A stretch of DNA of 64,000 bases from Cepaea nemoralis (GCA_014155875.1 JACEFZ010014527.1:82501-146500), one strand, 5' to 3'. Shown: positions 1 to 11,863, counted from the stretch's first letter. Notes: generated by a model not told the origin, from the sequence alone. Made by a program: numbers and translations.

Positions 1-43
1 AAGTGATAGTTTCTTTGTTGATATTATTGTTATTTATTTTATT

Positions 44-716
<673 letters not shown>

Positions 717-721
717 CTGAT

Positions 722-846
722 ACTGCTTTTAAATCTGTGGTCCATACTGCAATGCCGATATCGGCCCTGTCTATGCTTCCTCCTGCTTGTATTCGTGTCT
801 TGCTTGCCACCTGGTCTGCGCACTCATCGTACTTTACGCCGGCCAG
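722..846 (-). pseudogene. Fragment of I-like LINE RNase H domain
   Basis: Read on the minus strand this stretch encodes a peptide starting GVKYDECADQVA and continuing SIDRADIGIAVW. It aligns with GVKGNDHVDRLA and SMGRADIVIAV in the RNase H fragment at 42840-43125, the C-terminal end of the RNase H domain of an I-group non-LTR retrotransposon. The upstream GHA part has decayed. It is a short, non-functional relic beside the TTG tract. Confidence 0.6.
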
Positions 847-1028
847 CTGGTGAAATGGTGCGCTGGTAATGACACACTCGCATCCTAATCGATAAGCAAC
901 ACTCTAAAACCATGTTCGTGAGTTGCAAAATGAAGGAATTGCAACAAATGAGTGCTGCCCATCGAACACCATAACAGTGAATTAGGTTAGTAAGTAGGGA
1001 AATAAGTAAACAACCCATATTGTTATAG

Positions 1029-1270
1029 ACTCTCGGTGGCGAAGTGGTTAAGGACGCAGTTCGTAATCCCGCATACCGCGTTCGAAACACAGCTGCGGGC
1101 AATTAGGCAGCAAACCGCCTTGCGTTGAGTTTTTGAAAAATGGTATGAGAGCCGGTCGTTCAGAAAGCAATGGCAAACTACTGAAGGTAAACTTGCCAAG
1201 AAATCACAAACAGCCCAAAAATGCTGGTGTTGACTGCAACGTCCTGTAAAGGATATGCAACTAATTTAAA
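1029..1270 (+). mobile_element. tRNA-derived SINE, family S1
   Basis: The head has A-box-like TGGCGAAGTGGTTAAGGA and B-box-like CGTTCGAAACA, as in a tRNA-derived Pol III promoter. The body holds the family core GTCGTTCAGAAAGCAATGG followed by CAAACTACTG, and the end is GTCCTGTAAAGGATATGCAA. Fifteen full or partial copies of this body occur in the window on both strands, which establishes it as an interspersed repeat. Confidence 0.85.
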
Positions 1271-1383
1271 TTCGGTTGGTGATGTCGTCAGCTACACGCC
1301 AGCCGCCTGTTCTTCTCAAGAAATTTCCTGGTACCAATGTTAGTCTCCAACGACATGAAATCCCAAGTCAATTTTGACGATTC

Positions 1384-1462
1384 GAATCCTCCCGATGAGA
1401 ATCGAACCTGTTACCATAAGTCCGGCAACCCAGCGTCTTCTCACTAAGCTACCGCTGCTCTT
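1384..1462 (-). repeat. tRNA-like sequence (probable SINE head)
   Basis: On the minus strand it reads GTAGCTTAGTGAGAAGAC (A box) and, about 33 nt later, GGTTCGATTCT (B box). The acceptor ends do not pair convincingly, so it looks like the head of a SINE or a tRNA pseudogene and not a functional tRNA. No second copy was found here. Confidence 0.45.
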
Positions 1463-1674
1463 ATATGAAGGGACTGCAAAGACTCGATGCTGCTGGTCTG
1501 CATCACCACAGGGGATGTGTGAGACTTGTAAGCACACTTTCAGGGCATCACAACCCCGGACGTCTTCTAGACATTGCTAGTCTTTCTCCGTCCTAGTTTC
1601 TTTCCCTGGGATGTACTATTACCACAAGATATTTGAGGAAGCTCAAGATGAGTCATCATAGCTATACTAGGTAA

Positions 1675-2510
1675 TGAGATAGGTAGATAGGTATATTGTA
1701 GACAGGAAAGTAAGTGTATTGAAGATGGGTAGATAGGTATATTGTAGACAGGAAAGTAAGTGTATTGAAGATGGGTAGATGGGTATATTGTAGACAGGAA
1801 AGTAAGTATATTGAAGAACGGTAGATAGGTATATTGTAGACAGGAAAGTAAGTATATTGAAGATAGGTAGATAGGTATATTGTAGATAGATAGGTATGTG
1901 GGCAGGCAGGCAGGCAGGTGGGTAGGTAGATAGGTAGGTATATTGTAGGCAGGTAGGTAGATAGGTAGGTAGGTGGGTAGGGTTGTAGGTAAGTAGATGA
2001 ATAGGTAGGTAGGTTGGCAGGCAAGTAAGTATTTGTGTTGGTAAGTAGATAAGTAGGAAGGTGGTCAGACGGGTAGGTAGGTAGCTAGGTAGCTGTTTAG
2101 ACAGGCAGTTAGGTATGTAGATAGGCAGGTAGTCGATTAAGGTAGGCAGGTAGCTATTTGGGTAGGTAGGTAGGTATGTAGGTAGGTTAGGTAGATAGGT
2201 AGGTATGTAGGTAGGTAGGTATTTGGGTAGGTAGGTAGGTAGATAGGTAGGTAGGTAGGTATTTGGGTAGGTAGGTATGTAGGTAGGTTAGGTAGGTAGG
2301 TAGGCAGGTAGGTATTTGGGTAGGTAGGTAGGTATGTAGGTAGGTTATGTAGGTAGGTAGGTAGGTAGGTAGGTAGGTAGTAGAGTCATAAGGAGATAGG
2401 TAGATAGGTATATTGTAGACAGGAAAGAAAGTATATTGAAGATAGGTATGTAGGTATATTGAAGATTGGTAGATATGTGGGCTGGCAGGCAGGCAGGTAG
2501 GGGGGCAGGC
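1675..2510. repeat. TAGG tetranucleotide tract with 46-bp minisatellite
   Basis: From 1675 to about 1890 a 46-bp unit containing ATATTGTAGACAGGAAAGTA repeats about four times. It grades into imperfect (GGTA)n with interspersed GGCA and GGTATTTG variants up to 2510, and the 46-bp motif returns at about 2400-2470. Tyr/Leu/Pro-rich minus-strand frames here are artefacts of the repeat. Confidence 0.9.
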
Positions 2511-2514
2511 AAAA

Positions 2515-2660
2515 TCAAATAAAATCAACTTTATTTTAAAAGGGTCACACATTCCTATCACTCATCTTTCGTCCATCAAGAGCAGTATACATTCACATAG
2601 GAAGAAAAAAAACATTGTTAAATGAATGTTGTAAACATAAACAAGGCAAATTACCATTTT
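2515..2660 (-). mobile_element. 3' end of a LINE-like repeat, family T
   Basis: On the minus strand it reads ATGGACGAAAGATGAGTGA, then CCCTTTTAAAATAAAGTTGA. The same end occurs on the + strand at 16855-17095 and 8020-8094, where it is followed by (TTCG)n or (TTCA)n. The AATAAA signal plus simple tail suggests a 5'-truncated LINE 3' end. Confidence 0.6.
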
Positions 2661-2664
2661 ATGA

Positions 2665-3430
2665 GGCCCATCTCTCACCTACCCACACATCACCCCACCC
2701 ACACATCACCCCACCCACACATCACCTCATCCACACACACACACACCCACCCATCCACAAACACACACACCCAGGGACAAATACATACCCCACCAACCGA
2801 CGCATTCTCCTCCCGCACATCCCCCACCCACACACACACTGCCCTCACCTGTTCCCCAAACCCAAACACACTCGCCACCCACACAAATATCCCCCACCAA
2901 TCCACACATCCCGCGCCCACCCACATACACATCCTAACTCACACACCCATCCCCCACCCACACATCCTCCCTCCACCCACACCTCCAACCACCAATCCCC
3001 CAACCACACCTAAATCGACCACATATTCCCCACCCACGCAAACACATCCCCCACCAACCCACACATCGCACATCCACTCACACATCCCCGAATCATTTAC
3101 ACACATCCCCACCAACTTACATCTCCCTACCCACACACACACACACACACACACATCTCCCTAACCACCTATACATCGCCAATCCACTCACACACACACA
3201 CCCCCCACCATCCACATATAATCCTCCACCCACCCACACATGCCCTAACCCACATCCCACCACATAATATTCCCAAACCACGCACCACACACACATATCC
3301 CTCACCCACACATCCCACACCAACATACCACCACACATCCCCCACCTATACACCACACACATAACCCCCACCCACATACCACACAATATCCCCACCCACA
3401 CCCACACAGATACCCTCACCCACCCACCCA
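2665..3430. repeat. CCCACACA-rich, strand-asymmetric minisatellite
   Basis: An irregular array of CACACCCAC and ACATCCCCCACC units, almost free of G on the + strand over about 760 bp. Long Thr/His/Pro-rich frames on + and Val/Gly/Cys-rich frames on - come from composition and are not genes. Confidence 0.9.
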
Positions 3431-3570
3431 CCCGGCAGGCAGGTAGATAGGTAGGTAGGTAGGTAGGTAGGTAGGTAGGTAGATATATTGTAGGCAGGCA
3501 GAAAGGTAGGTATGCATGCTGGTAGGAGGGTAGTTAAGTAGGTAATTAAATAGGCAGCTAGATACCTAGA
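3431..3570. repeat. TAGG tetranucleotide tract
   Basis: (GGTA)n and variants resume directly after the CA-rich array and run to the 3' tail of the minus-strand LINE at about 3575. Confidence 0.85.
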
Positions 3571-3589
3571 TAGATTGATTGATTGATTT

Positions 3590-4190
3590 AGGAATCGACA
3601 TTACAGCATTCGGGGCATTCCCATAAGTGCTCCGTCCCCATCCTCAGCAGCCAGCGAAGAGTTCCAACACTAATAGTACCAGTAGCAATCTGATTATAAG
3701 TCCGTCTCGCCTTTCCTCTGAGCGTTGAGCGTCGGCCAAATCCCTTCGTCACTCCTCGTTGTCTCATTCTTGCCAGACCATGGTAATCCATTTGCTCCTC
3801 CGAGGTGTGCACGTGCTAGGTAGGTAGCAATCTGATTATAAGTCCGTCTCGCCTTTCCTCTGAGCGTTGAGCGTCGGCCAAATCCCTTCGTCACTCCTCG
3901 TTGTCTCATTCTTGCCAGACCATGGTAATCCATTTGCTCCTCCGAGGTGTGCACGTGCTCCCACAAGGCCGCAACCACGTCTGCCTTGTCATGTATCAAT
4001 ACTCCACCAAGTTCTGCAGAGCCAGCCAGTCTGTCCGCCTGTTCATTTCCCAGCACACCGGCATGCCCCGGAGAAAAGATCCAGGCGATGCTTGTCACCC
4101 GTGACCTCCGAAGCGAAGCAAGCCACTCCGCACGAAGTCTGCCCGTCCTCACCCTCGTCAGCATGCTTTCTGAGTCAGTTACAATCACGA
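3590..4190 (-). pseudogene. RNase H C-terminal half and tail of I-like LINE
   Basis: Continues the domain opened at about 4330 after a frameshift in a TG repeat. Visible are TDSESM (third catalytic Asp), GHAGVLGNEQADRLAG (the H...D end of RNase H), then the family tail with RMRQRGVTKGFGRR and GTLRWLLRMGTEHLWECP. The tail is duplicated by the 140-bp repeat, so RMRQRG occurs twice. Non-functional. Confidence 0.85.
3687..3958. repeat. 140-bp tandem duplication inside LINE tail
   Basis: Positions 3687-3817 and 3827-3958 are almost identical (both start CAATCTGATTATAAGTCC) and are separated by AGGTAGGTAG. The period is 140 bp. The filler matches the TAGG tetranucleotide that flanks the LINE. Confidence 0.9.
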
Positions 4191-5820
4191 TGTGTGTGTG
4201 TGTGTCGTATTCTCTATCCAGCGGAGAGCCGCAGTGACTGCCTCCACTTCCATTCTTAAGCTGGATGTTGTGGTATCATATGCCAGGCTCTCTTGCCCCA
4301 AACATCGACCATTAGCTTTGGCTATGAACCCCCAGCCACTTCTCTCACCTCTTGACACCGAACCATCTGTGTAGATAATCACATCACTCGAGTGAGCATT
4401 GTCCTGAATTAGTTGCTGGATTTCCACTTCCCTGGCCCCTGCTGGCCACTCCCTGCACTCCCGGCTTAATGTGATTATAACTCTGCACAAGTCTGACTGC
4501 TCCGCTGGCACTCTGACCCACTCATCTCCACGCCTAATGTTCTCCAAGGGGCACACCTGTCTGATCGTATCCTCCACCTGAGTCATCCATGATTTCCCTC
4601 TTATCAGTCGCTGACCCTTAACTGCGTCCAGCGCCTCATGCAGTGGGTGGTCTGTGTCTGCAGCTACTCTGAGGTATGCCTTCGCCTGCATCACCTTGAG
4701 CCTACCAGCAACAGTCGGCAGACCAAGGATGTAACGCATACACACTACTGGGGTGTCTCTAGTGCATCCCAGAATGACCCGCATAGCTTCGTTCTGTATG
4801 CGCTCTAACTTCACCAGCTGACTCTCTGAGACAGTGAGCAGACCTAATCCATAATCAATTACTGAGAGGATCAAGTGCTGGTATAGTGTGAAAAGCATTC
4901 TCTGCTCTATGTCCATTGCAGCCATAATTTTAAGTGCATTGAGTCCCTTTTGAGATCTTGTCACGACCGTCTCCACATGGTCCTTGAAGGATAGGCTCCT
5001 GTCAAATGTGATCCCCAGATACTTCAGTTTGTTCTCTCTGCTGACATTTCTACCATCTATCGCGAGGCTTGGGACATCAGCTGTTACAATCCTGTTGTCC
5101 AGAGAGCACCACAAAACAGCCATCTTTTCCGGGTGGATGACAGTACTCATTTCTGTGCACCAGTCAATCACATTCGCAGCCGGTCTCTCTGGCTGTGGGG
5201 TTACAACACTTTCTCTCTGTAATCCCGTTTATCACGCAGAGTCTCGTAGCGGAGCGAGAACTGAGGCGGTTCGACCCCCGCTCGTGACTTGCGGGATACT
5301 GAGCCGGCCGCTCAGAAAGCAATGGCAAACTACTGGGCGTAATCTTGCCAAGAGATCAATATACAGCTGAAAGATGCTGGTGTTGACAGCTAAGTCCTGT
5401 AAAGGATATGCTAAAAAAAAAAAAAAAAAGTCAATCACTTTATCTACTGTCGCCTGTAACTCCTGGGCTGTTTGCTCCCTATCTCTCCCCTGCCTATATG
5501 CAAGAATATCATCTGCAAATGTTAGTATTCTTCCAACCCCTGGTGCTTCTAGGTTTGCAATCTTGCTCGTATACACATTAAAGAGCACCGGTGAGACTGC
5601 AGATCCCTGTGGCAGTCCCGGGGTTAACATATGTGGCTCTGAGGTCCATGCGCCCAGACGAAGAGCAACCCGACGAGAGTGCAGGACGGCTGCTATCCAG
5701 TTCACCAACCAGGGATTGACCCCCTTCTCCATCAGTGCGGTCATCAAAATATCATAGCGAACTCTATTGTACGCATCCTCGAGATCAAGCGCTACCGCCA
5801 TCGTTCCTGTCTACTCTGGA
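4189..5820 (-). pseudogene. Reverse transcriptase (and start of RNase H) of I-like LINE
   Basis: The RT makes cDNA at the target site for retrotransposition. Motifs in order on the minus strand are LDLEDAYNRV (motif A), GLPQGSAVSPVLF (B), TFADDILAY (C, catalytic Asp pair), KYLGITFDRS and the thumb, followed by IIYTDGSV opening the RNase H domain. The frame is split by a SINE at 5172-5428; the residues on each side (DKVID and WCTEM) are adjacent in the related copy's frame, so the gene was continuous before the insertion. The upstream RT region to about 5993 is out of frame. Confidence 0.9.
5172..5428 (+). mobile_element. S1-family SINE (second head type) in LINE RT gene
   Basis: It carries the S1 body (CAGAAAGCAATGGCAAACTA) behind a different tRNA-like head with B box GGTTCGACCCC. 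It ends in A17 and is flanked by the direct repeat AGTCAATCAC (5162-5171 and 5429-5438), a clean target-site duplication inside the RT gene of the minus-strand LINE. Near-identical head copies lie at 34172-34400 and 59839-60082. Confidence 0.95.
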
Positions 5821-5999
5821 ACCCCTCATAAACATCAAAGGCAAATGTGGCTGCATTGACCAGGTATCTTTTCCTGGCCTGTAGCTCCCAGGCCTCTTGG
5901 AAGAAGCTTCCCGCTTTCCAAAACCTCTTGCAGCTTGACAGCGACTATCTTCTCTAAAACCTTCCCAAATGTGTTTTGAAGGGTGATGATCCTAAAGAT

Positions 6000-6282
<283 letters not shown>

Positions 6283-6290
<8 letters not shown>

Positions 6291-7138
6291 GCCCGGCTTC
6301 GCCTGTCTGTCTGTCTGTCTGTCTGTCTGCTTGTTTGTTTGTCTGTCTGTCTGTCTGTCTGGCTGACCCGGCCCGGCTTCACCCAGTCCTTGGTGGGGAG
6401 CATCTCATTTAATTCATATAAGTAGTCATATAAGCTCCCGTTCCCGACTATCTGTCTGTCTGTCTGTCTATCTGTCTGTCTGTCTGACTAGGCCCGGCTT
6501 CACCCAGTCCCTGGTATGGAGCATCTCATTTAATTCATATAAGTAGTCATATAAGCTCCCGTTCCAGACTATCTATCTGTCTGTCTGTCTGTCTATCTAT
6601 CTGACCCGGCGTGGCTCCGCCCAGCTCCTGGCGCACAGTAACTTAAAAGAATGTCCTTCCACACACCATCCATTATTTTTAATGAAAACTGTTTTTAATC
6701 ACCTACATGACTGTAGATAACTTCTTTAAGCATAAAAAGATGAGTTACAATGTTATGCATTATTTTTATGAAAACTTTGAAAATGCCTTAAAGATTATAT
6801 CATTATTTATTATAACTCATATGCCTGTAAACAAAACTATAGACAAAGAGTTTATAAATCTTTGAAAACGATGTAACAATATGACTATAAAGTATATAGA
6901 AATGTTATTAAAAGTTATGTCCCTTGAAATAACTTTTCTAGAGTTAAGTCACCTTGCTATATAGAAATTATAATGAAAAATGAAATATTAAATTTTAGTA
7001 AGTAAGTAGCCGATTTTTACACTAAAAAACTATGACAGAAAGTTGCACAGGAATGAAAAGAAGACGTGTAGAAAATTTCATCTCAATCGGATGGACCGTT
7101 CGCGAACGCATAAAGAACGGACGGACGGACACACATCG

Positions 7139-7140
<2 letters not shown>
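6283..7140. mobile_element. Unclassified interspersed repeat between TA arrays
   Basis: It starts ACTAGCTGACCCGGCC, has (TCTG)n arrays alternating with a 120-bp unit repeated in tandem (about 6361-6460 and 6484-6580; core CATATAAGTAGTCATATAAG), then an AT-rich body, and ends with AATCGGATGGACCGTTCGCG and GAACGGACGGACGGACACAC. Terminal motifs of this sort (GACCCGGC start, AATCGG...CGTTCG end) are common in invertebrate interspersed repeats. (TA)n runs on both sides suggest insertion into a TA array. Confidence 0.55.
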
Positions 7141-7199
<59 letters not shown>

Positions 7200-7208
7200 T
7201 ATATATAT
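7141..7208. repeat. (TA)n microsatellite
   Basis: Pure to nearly pure TA repeat forming the right flank of the repeat at 6283-7140. Confidence 0.95.
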
Positions 7209-7616
7209 TCACTGGCACAGGGACGGAGCATAATGGGGACGACCCGTTGCCGTGAAGTTGGTGGTGTGTGCGTACGTGCGTGCATGCGAATGTCGGCTTT
7301 TGTTGATACTTTGTCGTGAATGAACAAGACCCGATTTCTCCAGAACCCCACGTGAGAGCTACAAACCAACAACAGTACAACAAAATCAATACACCGGAAG
7401 CAGTTTGATCTGCGCGTGGCCCAGCCGGAAGCACGTGCTCCATGTATTGACACTCTCAGTGGCCAGTGGGAGAGGGTAGTTCCGGTACGTCAGAAAAGTG
7501 ACGAGTGGTCGTTTCTGGTAGTGACGGTCGTTTAAATAATTTTTTTTTCTTAAAGTATAGTAACACTTAGGGGCTTTTATATACAATTATCCCGGGGAAT
7601 TGTGCTGGGGACATGA
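7209..7616. other. No gene seen
   Basis: Unique-looking sequence. Short frames on both strands show no domain, no splice-supported exon and no similarity to other parts of the window. Confidence 0.5.
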
Positions 7617-8178
7617 AATTCAGGGTTTATTTTTAATGACTGAGCAGTGTTTGAAAATATTACCGTTCCAAGTTTTGTATTCGCCCTCGGCGGAGTTCAC
7701 ACTAGAAATCATTATACATACATTCGCAATCTGTTTGAACACTACCTCAGTACTGACTACATTCCCCCATAAACAAAAACAAAAAATACAATAATAATGG
7801 TAAATTATCTCAAACGACAGCTAGCCAAAAAACATTCCCATATGTATGGCACGTTACATCTTCCGTATGTATTTATAATGCCAATGTTAAACACTGCCTC
7901 AGTGAGTCATTTGTTATTGATTATTTTTCATAGGTTATAATGCTATTGCTCTTTTGTTGTCAAAAATTTGCTTCATAAGTGATGTTGAATGAAAGAGTGT
8001 ATGAGAGGAAATTGTGAAGAAGGGCAGAATGTCAGACGGGCCTGCGTGCCCAATTCTTAACCCTTTGAAAATAAAGATGTTCATTCATTCATTCATGCAA
8101 CATAAAAGGTAAATACAAAACTTGGAACTTGGCAATATTTTCAAATACCCCACAGTCATTAAATATACACCCTGTACC
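7617..8178. mobile_element. Palindromic MITE split by a LINE tail
   Basis: The left arm (7617-7690, with TTTTTAATGACTG and CCGTTCCAAGTTTTGTATT) and right arm (8106-8178, the inverse, ending CACCCTGTAC) match the uninterrupted MITE at 14527-14696. The middle (about 7700-8094) is a family T 3' end: ACGGGCCTGCGTGCCCAATT, AAAATAAAG, then (TTCA)n, apparently inserted into the MITE loop. Confidence 0.7.
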
Positions 8179-8212
8179 TTAAAGCTGAGGACGTGGGAAT
8201 AATCGCAGCCAG

Positions 8213-8343
<131 letters not shown>

Positions 8344-8639
8344 GCTAATGTACCAGTACAGCAAAGGGACGATGGACTATCAACAACTCCAATACAATTC
8401 TAACTTCAAGATATTTTATTCAGAATCAAGCCAGATGTTTCTCAGTTAAATCACACGTCCATCTCCTCTTAGTCCCCGATGTTCACTGATCCGTTACTAC
8501 AAACTACGTCACTACTTGAGCATCCTTCTTCCCATTCTACCCTGATGCTCAAGCGTGCTGTAGTTTTGCCCACCCCATATACATTTACTGCTACACTAAC
8601 TCGTGACTTGGTCACTTTGCATGGATGGGTGGACAGAGG

Positions 8640-9040
8640 AGGAAGGGAGGGAGGGATAGATGAACTGAGGAAGGAAGGTAGGTAAGTAGGTAGGTAGGTA
8701 GGTAAGTAGGTAGGTAGGTAAGTAAGTACGTAGGTATTTAGACAGGCAGGCAGGGAGACAGGTAGGTAGGTAGGTAGGTAGGTAGGTGGGTGGGTGGGTA
8801 GGCAGGTCAATACACCCATTAGGTCAACACAGGCAGGTGAGAAATTATAGTACTGATTGTTTGATGGCTGGTTTGTTGGTTGCGTGTGTGTGTGGTTGAA
8901 TGGCTGACTGGTTGGATGGCTGGTTGGTTGGTTGCTTGCTTGCTTGCTTGGTTGGTTGGTTGGTTGGTTGGTTGGGTCATTGGTTATGTTGCGGACTGTC
9001 TGGTTAGTTCGTTCGCTGGTTGGTTATTTGGCTGGCTGCT
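8640..9040. repeat. GGTA and GGTT tetranucleotide tracts
   Basis: (GGTA)n with GGCA variants at about 8672-8805, then (GGTT)n with GCTT variants at about 8860-9035. Confidence 0.9.
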
Positions 9041-9041
9041 T

Positions 9042-9185
9042 GACACGGGACATTTAGGACGCGGGTCGTTTAAGACACGGGACATTTAAGACACTGGACA
9101 TTTAAGACACACTGATCATTTAAGACACGGGTCATTTAAGACACTGGTCACTTAAGACACGATTCATTTAAGATACTGAAGCATG
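9042..9185. repeat. 18-bp minisatellite
   Basis: About eight units of an 18-bp motif close to ACACGGGTCATTTAAG, with point differences between units. Confidence 0.85.
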
Positions 9186-9576
9186 AAAATCCACGAGGCA
9201 GGGGAACTAGCAAAGGATGGAGAGTCTATCTGGCCCGAAGTGATAAAAGCGATGATCACTGAAATAAACCTGATTCATGACGATAATGATTTCCCCGACT
9301 GGGCATCCGTCGGAAGAGCATCTGGATTGAACAAGTTGATGTAGACGAATCTTCTTCTCGTTCTAATGTTCCTTACTTTCAGCAGGGGGGGGGGGGGGGC
9401 GCAATACCGGGAACAAAAAGAAGGGGTAGATGAAGGAAGACTTGTACAAGAAAAAAACAAACTAAACCACTCTTTGATACGACTTATGGCGCATTGCAGG
9501 CTTGAGAGCATTGAGCTTGAGAGCAAATTGAAAGCATATGTTGGATTGTTGTAGAACTGATAGTTTATCACGACCT
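9186..9576. other. No gene seen; poly-G run
   Basis: No coding signal. A G run of about 14 bp lies at 9386-9399. Short frames here have no recognisable domain. Confidence 0.5.
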
Positions 9577-9770
9577 AGAGAGAATGGTGCAGCAGGGAGT
9601 GACCTGAGGAACTGGCCGACACTCAGAACTCCGGGGAAAGACCAGATGGACACGTAATCAGACTACTACTGGTACCACTAATATTGGGACTCTTCGCTGG
9701 CTGTTGACTATGAGTACGGTGCTCATATAGGAGTGTCGGTTCTTGACTCAATTCATTGAGCATAGTACGA
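9577..9770 (+). pseudogene. I-like LINE 3' end fragment
   Basis: Frame-disrupted match to the tail of the I-like ORF: MVQQGVT, ELRGKTRWTRNQ and IGTLRWLLTMSTVLI correspond to RMRQRGVTKGF, TLRGKARRTYNQ and VGTLRWLLRMGTEHL of the minus-strand copy. It ends TTCTTGACTCAATTCA, like 33655-33835, so this is a different 3' tail subfamily from the AATC one. Confidence 0.75.
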
Positions 9771-10561
9771 TAGATACATACTATAAACCAATCAGCGCTC
9801 GATGAGTGGTGTTGTCAGTATGACACCGGCCACTTCTACTTCTACAAATAGTCCCTGGTACCTATTCTGGACTTGGTCGACACAGAAGCCGATTTAATTT
9901 TTAAAATCTACCCAGATTAAGATTCGAACCCAGAACACCCGTACTGGCAATCAGTGGAGATATACATTAAATTAAACATAGGCACCAGTCTACCTACATG
10001 GGCAGAATGGAGGGGTAGTAAAACAACAGAGTGGTCGAATACATACCCAACTGGATTGACAGATTAATACACAAAGACGATGGTAACCTGGCCAAGCCGA
10101 CACACCACAAACATCCTACGTCAATGATTGGACGGCACATTTTGGAAACCGGTCACATGGGGGAATTGTGTTTGACGTGTTGTTTAAAACACAAAATAGT
10201 TGCATTTTAAAAGTGGCACAAGCGATCACGATTAATCTGCATAAGCCAATCTTGTCTAAGCAGAAGGACATGATAGTCAGTTTAATGCAGTGAAATATGC
10301 GAGGCATTAAATCGTACAATATAGTGTTTGTGTTTTCGTTATTCAAATTATTAGGTAGCTTGACGACAAGCTTAATGGATGCAATAATTAATGATGTTGA
10401 GGAGGGGGATAATAGTAATCTTGACGACGATCATGATGATTATTATGAAGATTTTGATGACAATGATAAAAATGGTGTTGGTACTGGTGGTTGTTGTTGT
10501 AGTGGTGGTGATGGTAGTGATGGTGGTGTTGGTTATGGTGTGGTAGTGGTGGTGATTATAA
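9771..10561. other. No gene seen; tRNA-like motif and GGT-rich stretch
   Basis: A minus-strand B-box-like GGTTCGAATCT lies near 9920-9930. GATGAT/GGTGGT-rich low-complexity sequence runs from about 10385 to 10560. No domain-bearing frame was found. Confidence 0.4.
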
Positions 10562-10705
10562 TTTACATCCCCAAGTCACGGACGAGAAGTCAACATTTTA
10601 GTCCAACTGACATTGTAAGTGTTGAACCAACAACCTCGGCATCAGCGCACCGAAAGTTTACGATCGAGCAGTCTTATCCATACCGTCATGCTGACCTCCA
10701 TTGAG
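10562..10705 (-). mobile_element. tRNA-derived SINE, family S3
   Basis: The body includes GAGAAGTCAACATTTTAGTC and a degenerate B box GGTTGTTGGTTCAACAC on the minus strand. Copies occur at 37268-37430 (+, with head GTGACCGAATGGATAAGAG), 42690-42812 (-) and 43578-43665 (-). Confidence 0.7.
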
Positions 10706-11469
10706 TTTTTCTGTTGTTTTTTTTGTTCTTTTTATAACAACAGTGGGTTACTTTGCCCGACCAGTTCGTTAATGGTTGTCACGGAAACTCTATCCGGTTC
10801 ACGATCCGTTAGTCCGATTAATTTTCTCGTCTCTCTTGTCGTCTTGGGTCTCTCCTATCTGACTGGCTTCCAGAACAAGCCCTAATTATCTCCGAAGCCA
10901 ACACTGTTCACTTCTTCATTCCCTTCTCGTTATTTTAATAGGGGTAATGAACGGGTTTTGTCACGATATCTTCCTGTTGTAATTTGTCTCTCGAGACTCG
11001 TTTTGTTTATTGTTTTCACATGATTTGTTTTCTTCTTTTATTATTGTGTCTGATATATCACTTTTACACACACGCACGCACACACACACACACACACAGT
11101 GTCATTACGTGTGATCGTGCAATGTTTCCAGTGTCTTCAACCCATTGTCTTCTCCGGCGTCCTCTGGATATCGTCGCAGATCTTCTTTGATGTAGCGCCA
11201 GTGCTGTTAGTTGATGGGTTGCATTCTAACGAGAAGGCTGAACCACTTGATCTTCTAACTTTCAATATATATATATAGTACAAGTTGTTGATTCCACTGT
11301 CTGTCTGATAACATCATTTCTTGTTCGGTCTCGGATAGTTAAGTTGGCAGCCCTTCTCAAACGTATCATATATAAATAAATATTCCTCTTTTCCATTGTT
11401 TCTATGAGTTCTTCTTTACTGTGTATAGCACAGGTGTTCAGTGTGCTTATTTTGTGAATCGCTAATCTG
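10706..11469. other. No gene seen; short (CA)n
   Basis: AT-rich, without recognisable coding sequence. A (CA)n run lies at about 11067-11098 and a short (TA)n at 11266-11277. I looked here for upstream receptor exons (TM1-TM4) and found none. Confidence 0.45.
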
Positions 11470-11680
11470 TCTCGTTATGAGAAGAATTAAACTTAAGGAC
11501 TTGGTTACAACTGGCAAACGTGAAGTAAAAACAACACGGGTATGTTAGAGAAATAAATACCTGAATGACTTGGTCACATGGCATGGTCGGGACAAGTACA
11601 CAGAGCTGATCCACGACTCTGGTGATCGTGTGAGATGGCGAAACATAACCGCCTACTCGTATCGGCATGTCACATCATGA
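11470..11680 (+). pseudogene. RTE-like LINE 3' end fragment
   Basis: Nucleotide match to the RTE-like tail at 15155-15350: ACTTGGTTACAACTGGCAA, TACCTGAATGACTTGGTCAC and GATCCACGACTCTGGTGATC. The reading frame is broken. It ends GCATGTCACATCATGATGAT. Confidence 0.8.
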
Positions 11681-11688
11681 TGATATCA

Positions 11689-11692
11689 TCTA

Positions 11693-11734
<42 letters not shown>

Positions 11735-11819
11735 CGTCCGTCCGTCCGTCCGTCCGTCCGTCCGTCCGTCCGTCCGTCCGTCCGTCCGTCCGTCCGTCCG
11801 TCCGTCCGTCCGTCCGTCC

Positions 11820-11863
<44 letters not shown>

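Larger units (their letters stand above)
3575..5993 (-). mobile_element. 5'-truncated I-like LINE, minus strand
   Basis: This copy of an I-group non-LTR retrotransposon keeps RT and RNase H domains and lacks the endonuclease. Read on the minus strand it starts inside the RT domain near 5993 and ends at a (AATC)n tail (about 3571-3590). The AATC tail also ends the fragment at 34474-34737, so both belong to one subfamily. The copy is broken by a SINE at 5172-5428, by a frameshift in a TG run near 4190-4205, and by a 140-bp tandem duplication at 3687-3958. It is a dead copy. Confidence 0.9.

Noticed and set aside
1384..1462. Functional tRNA gene
   Set aside because: A and B boxes are present but acceptor and anticodon stems do not pair convincingly; the setting is a SINE-rich region.
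10297..10704. 135-codon plus frame as an upstream receptor exon
   Set aside because: Hydrophobic start is short, then low-complexity Asp/Gly sequence and an S3 SINE; no TM1-TM4 motif such as DRY.
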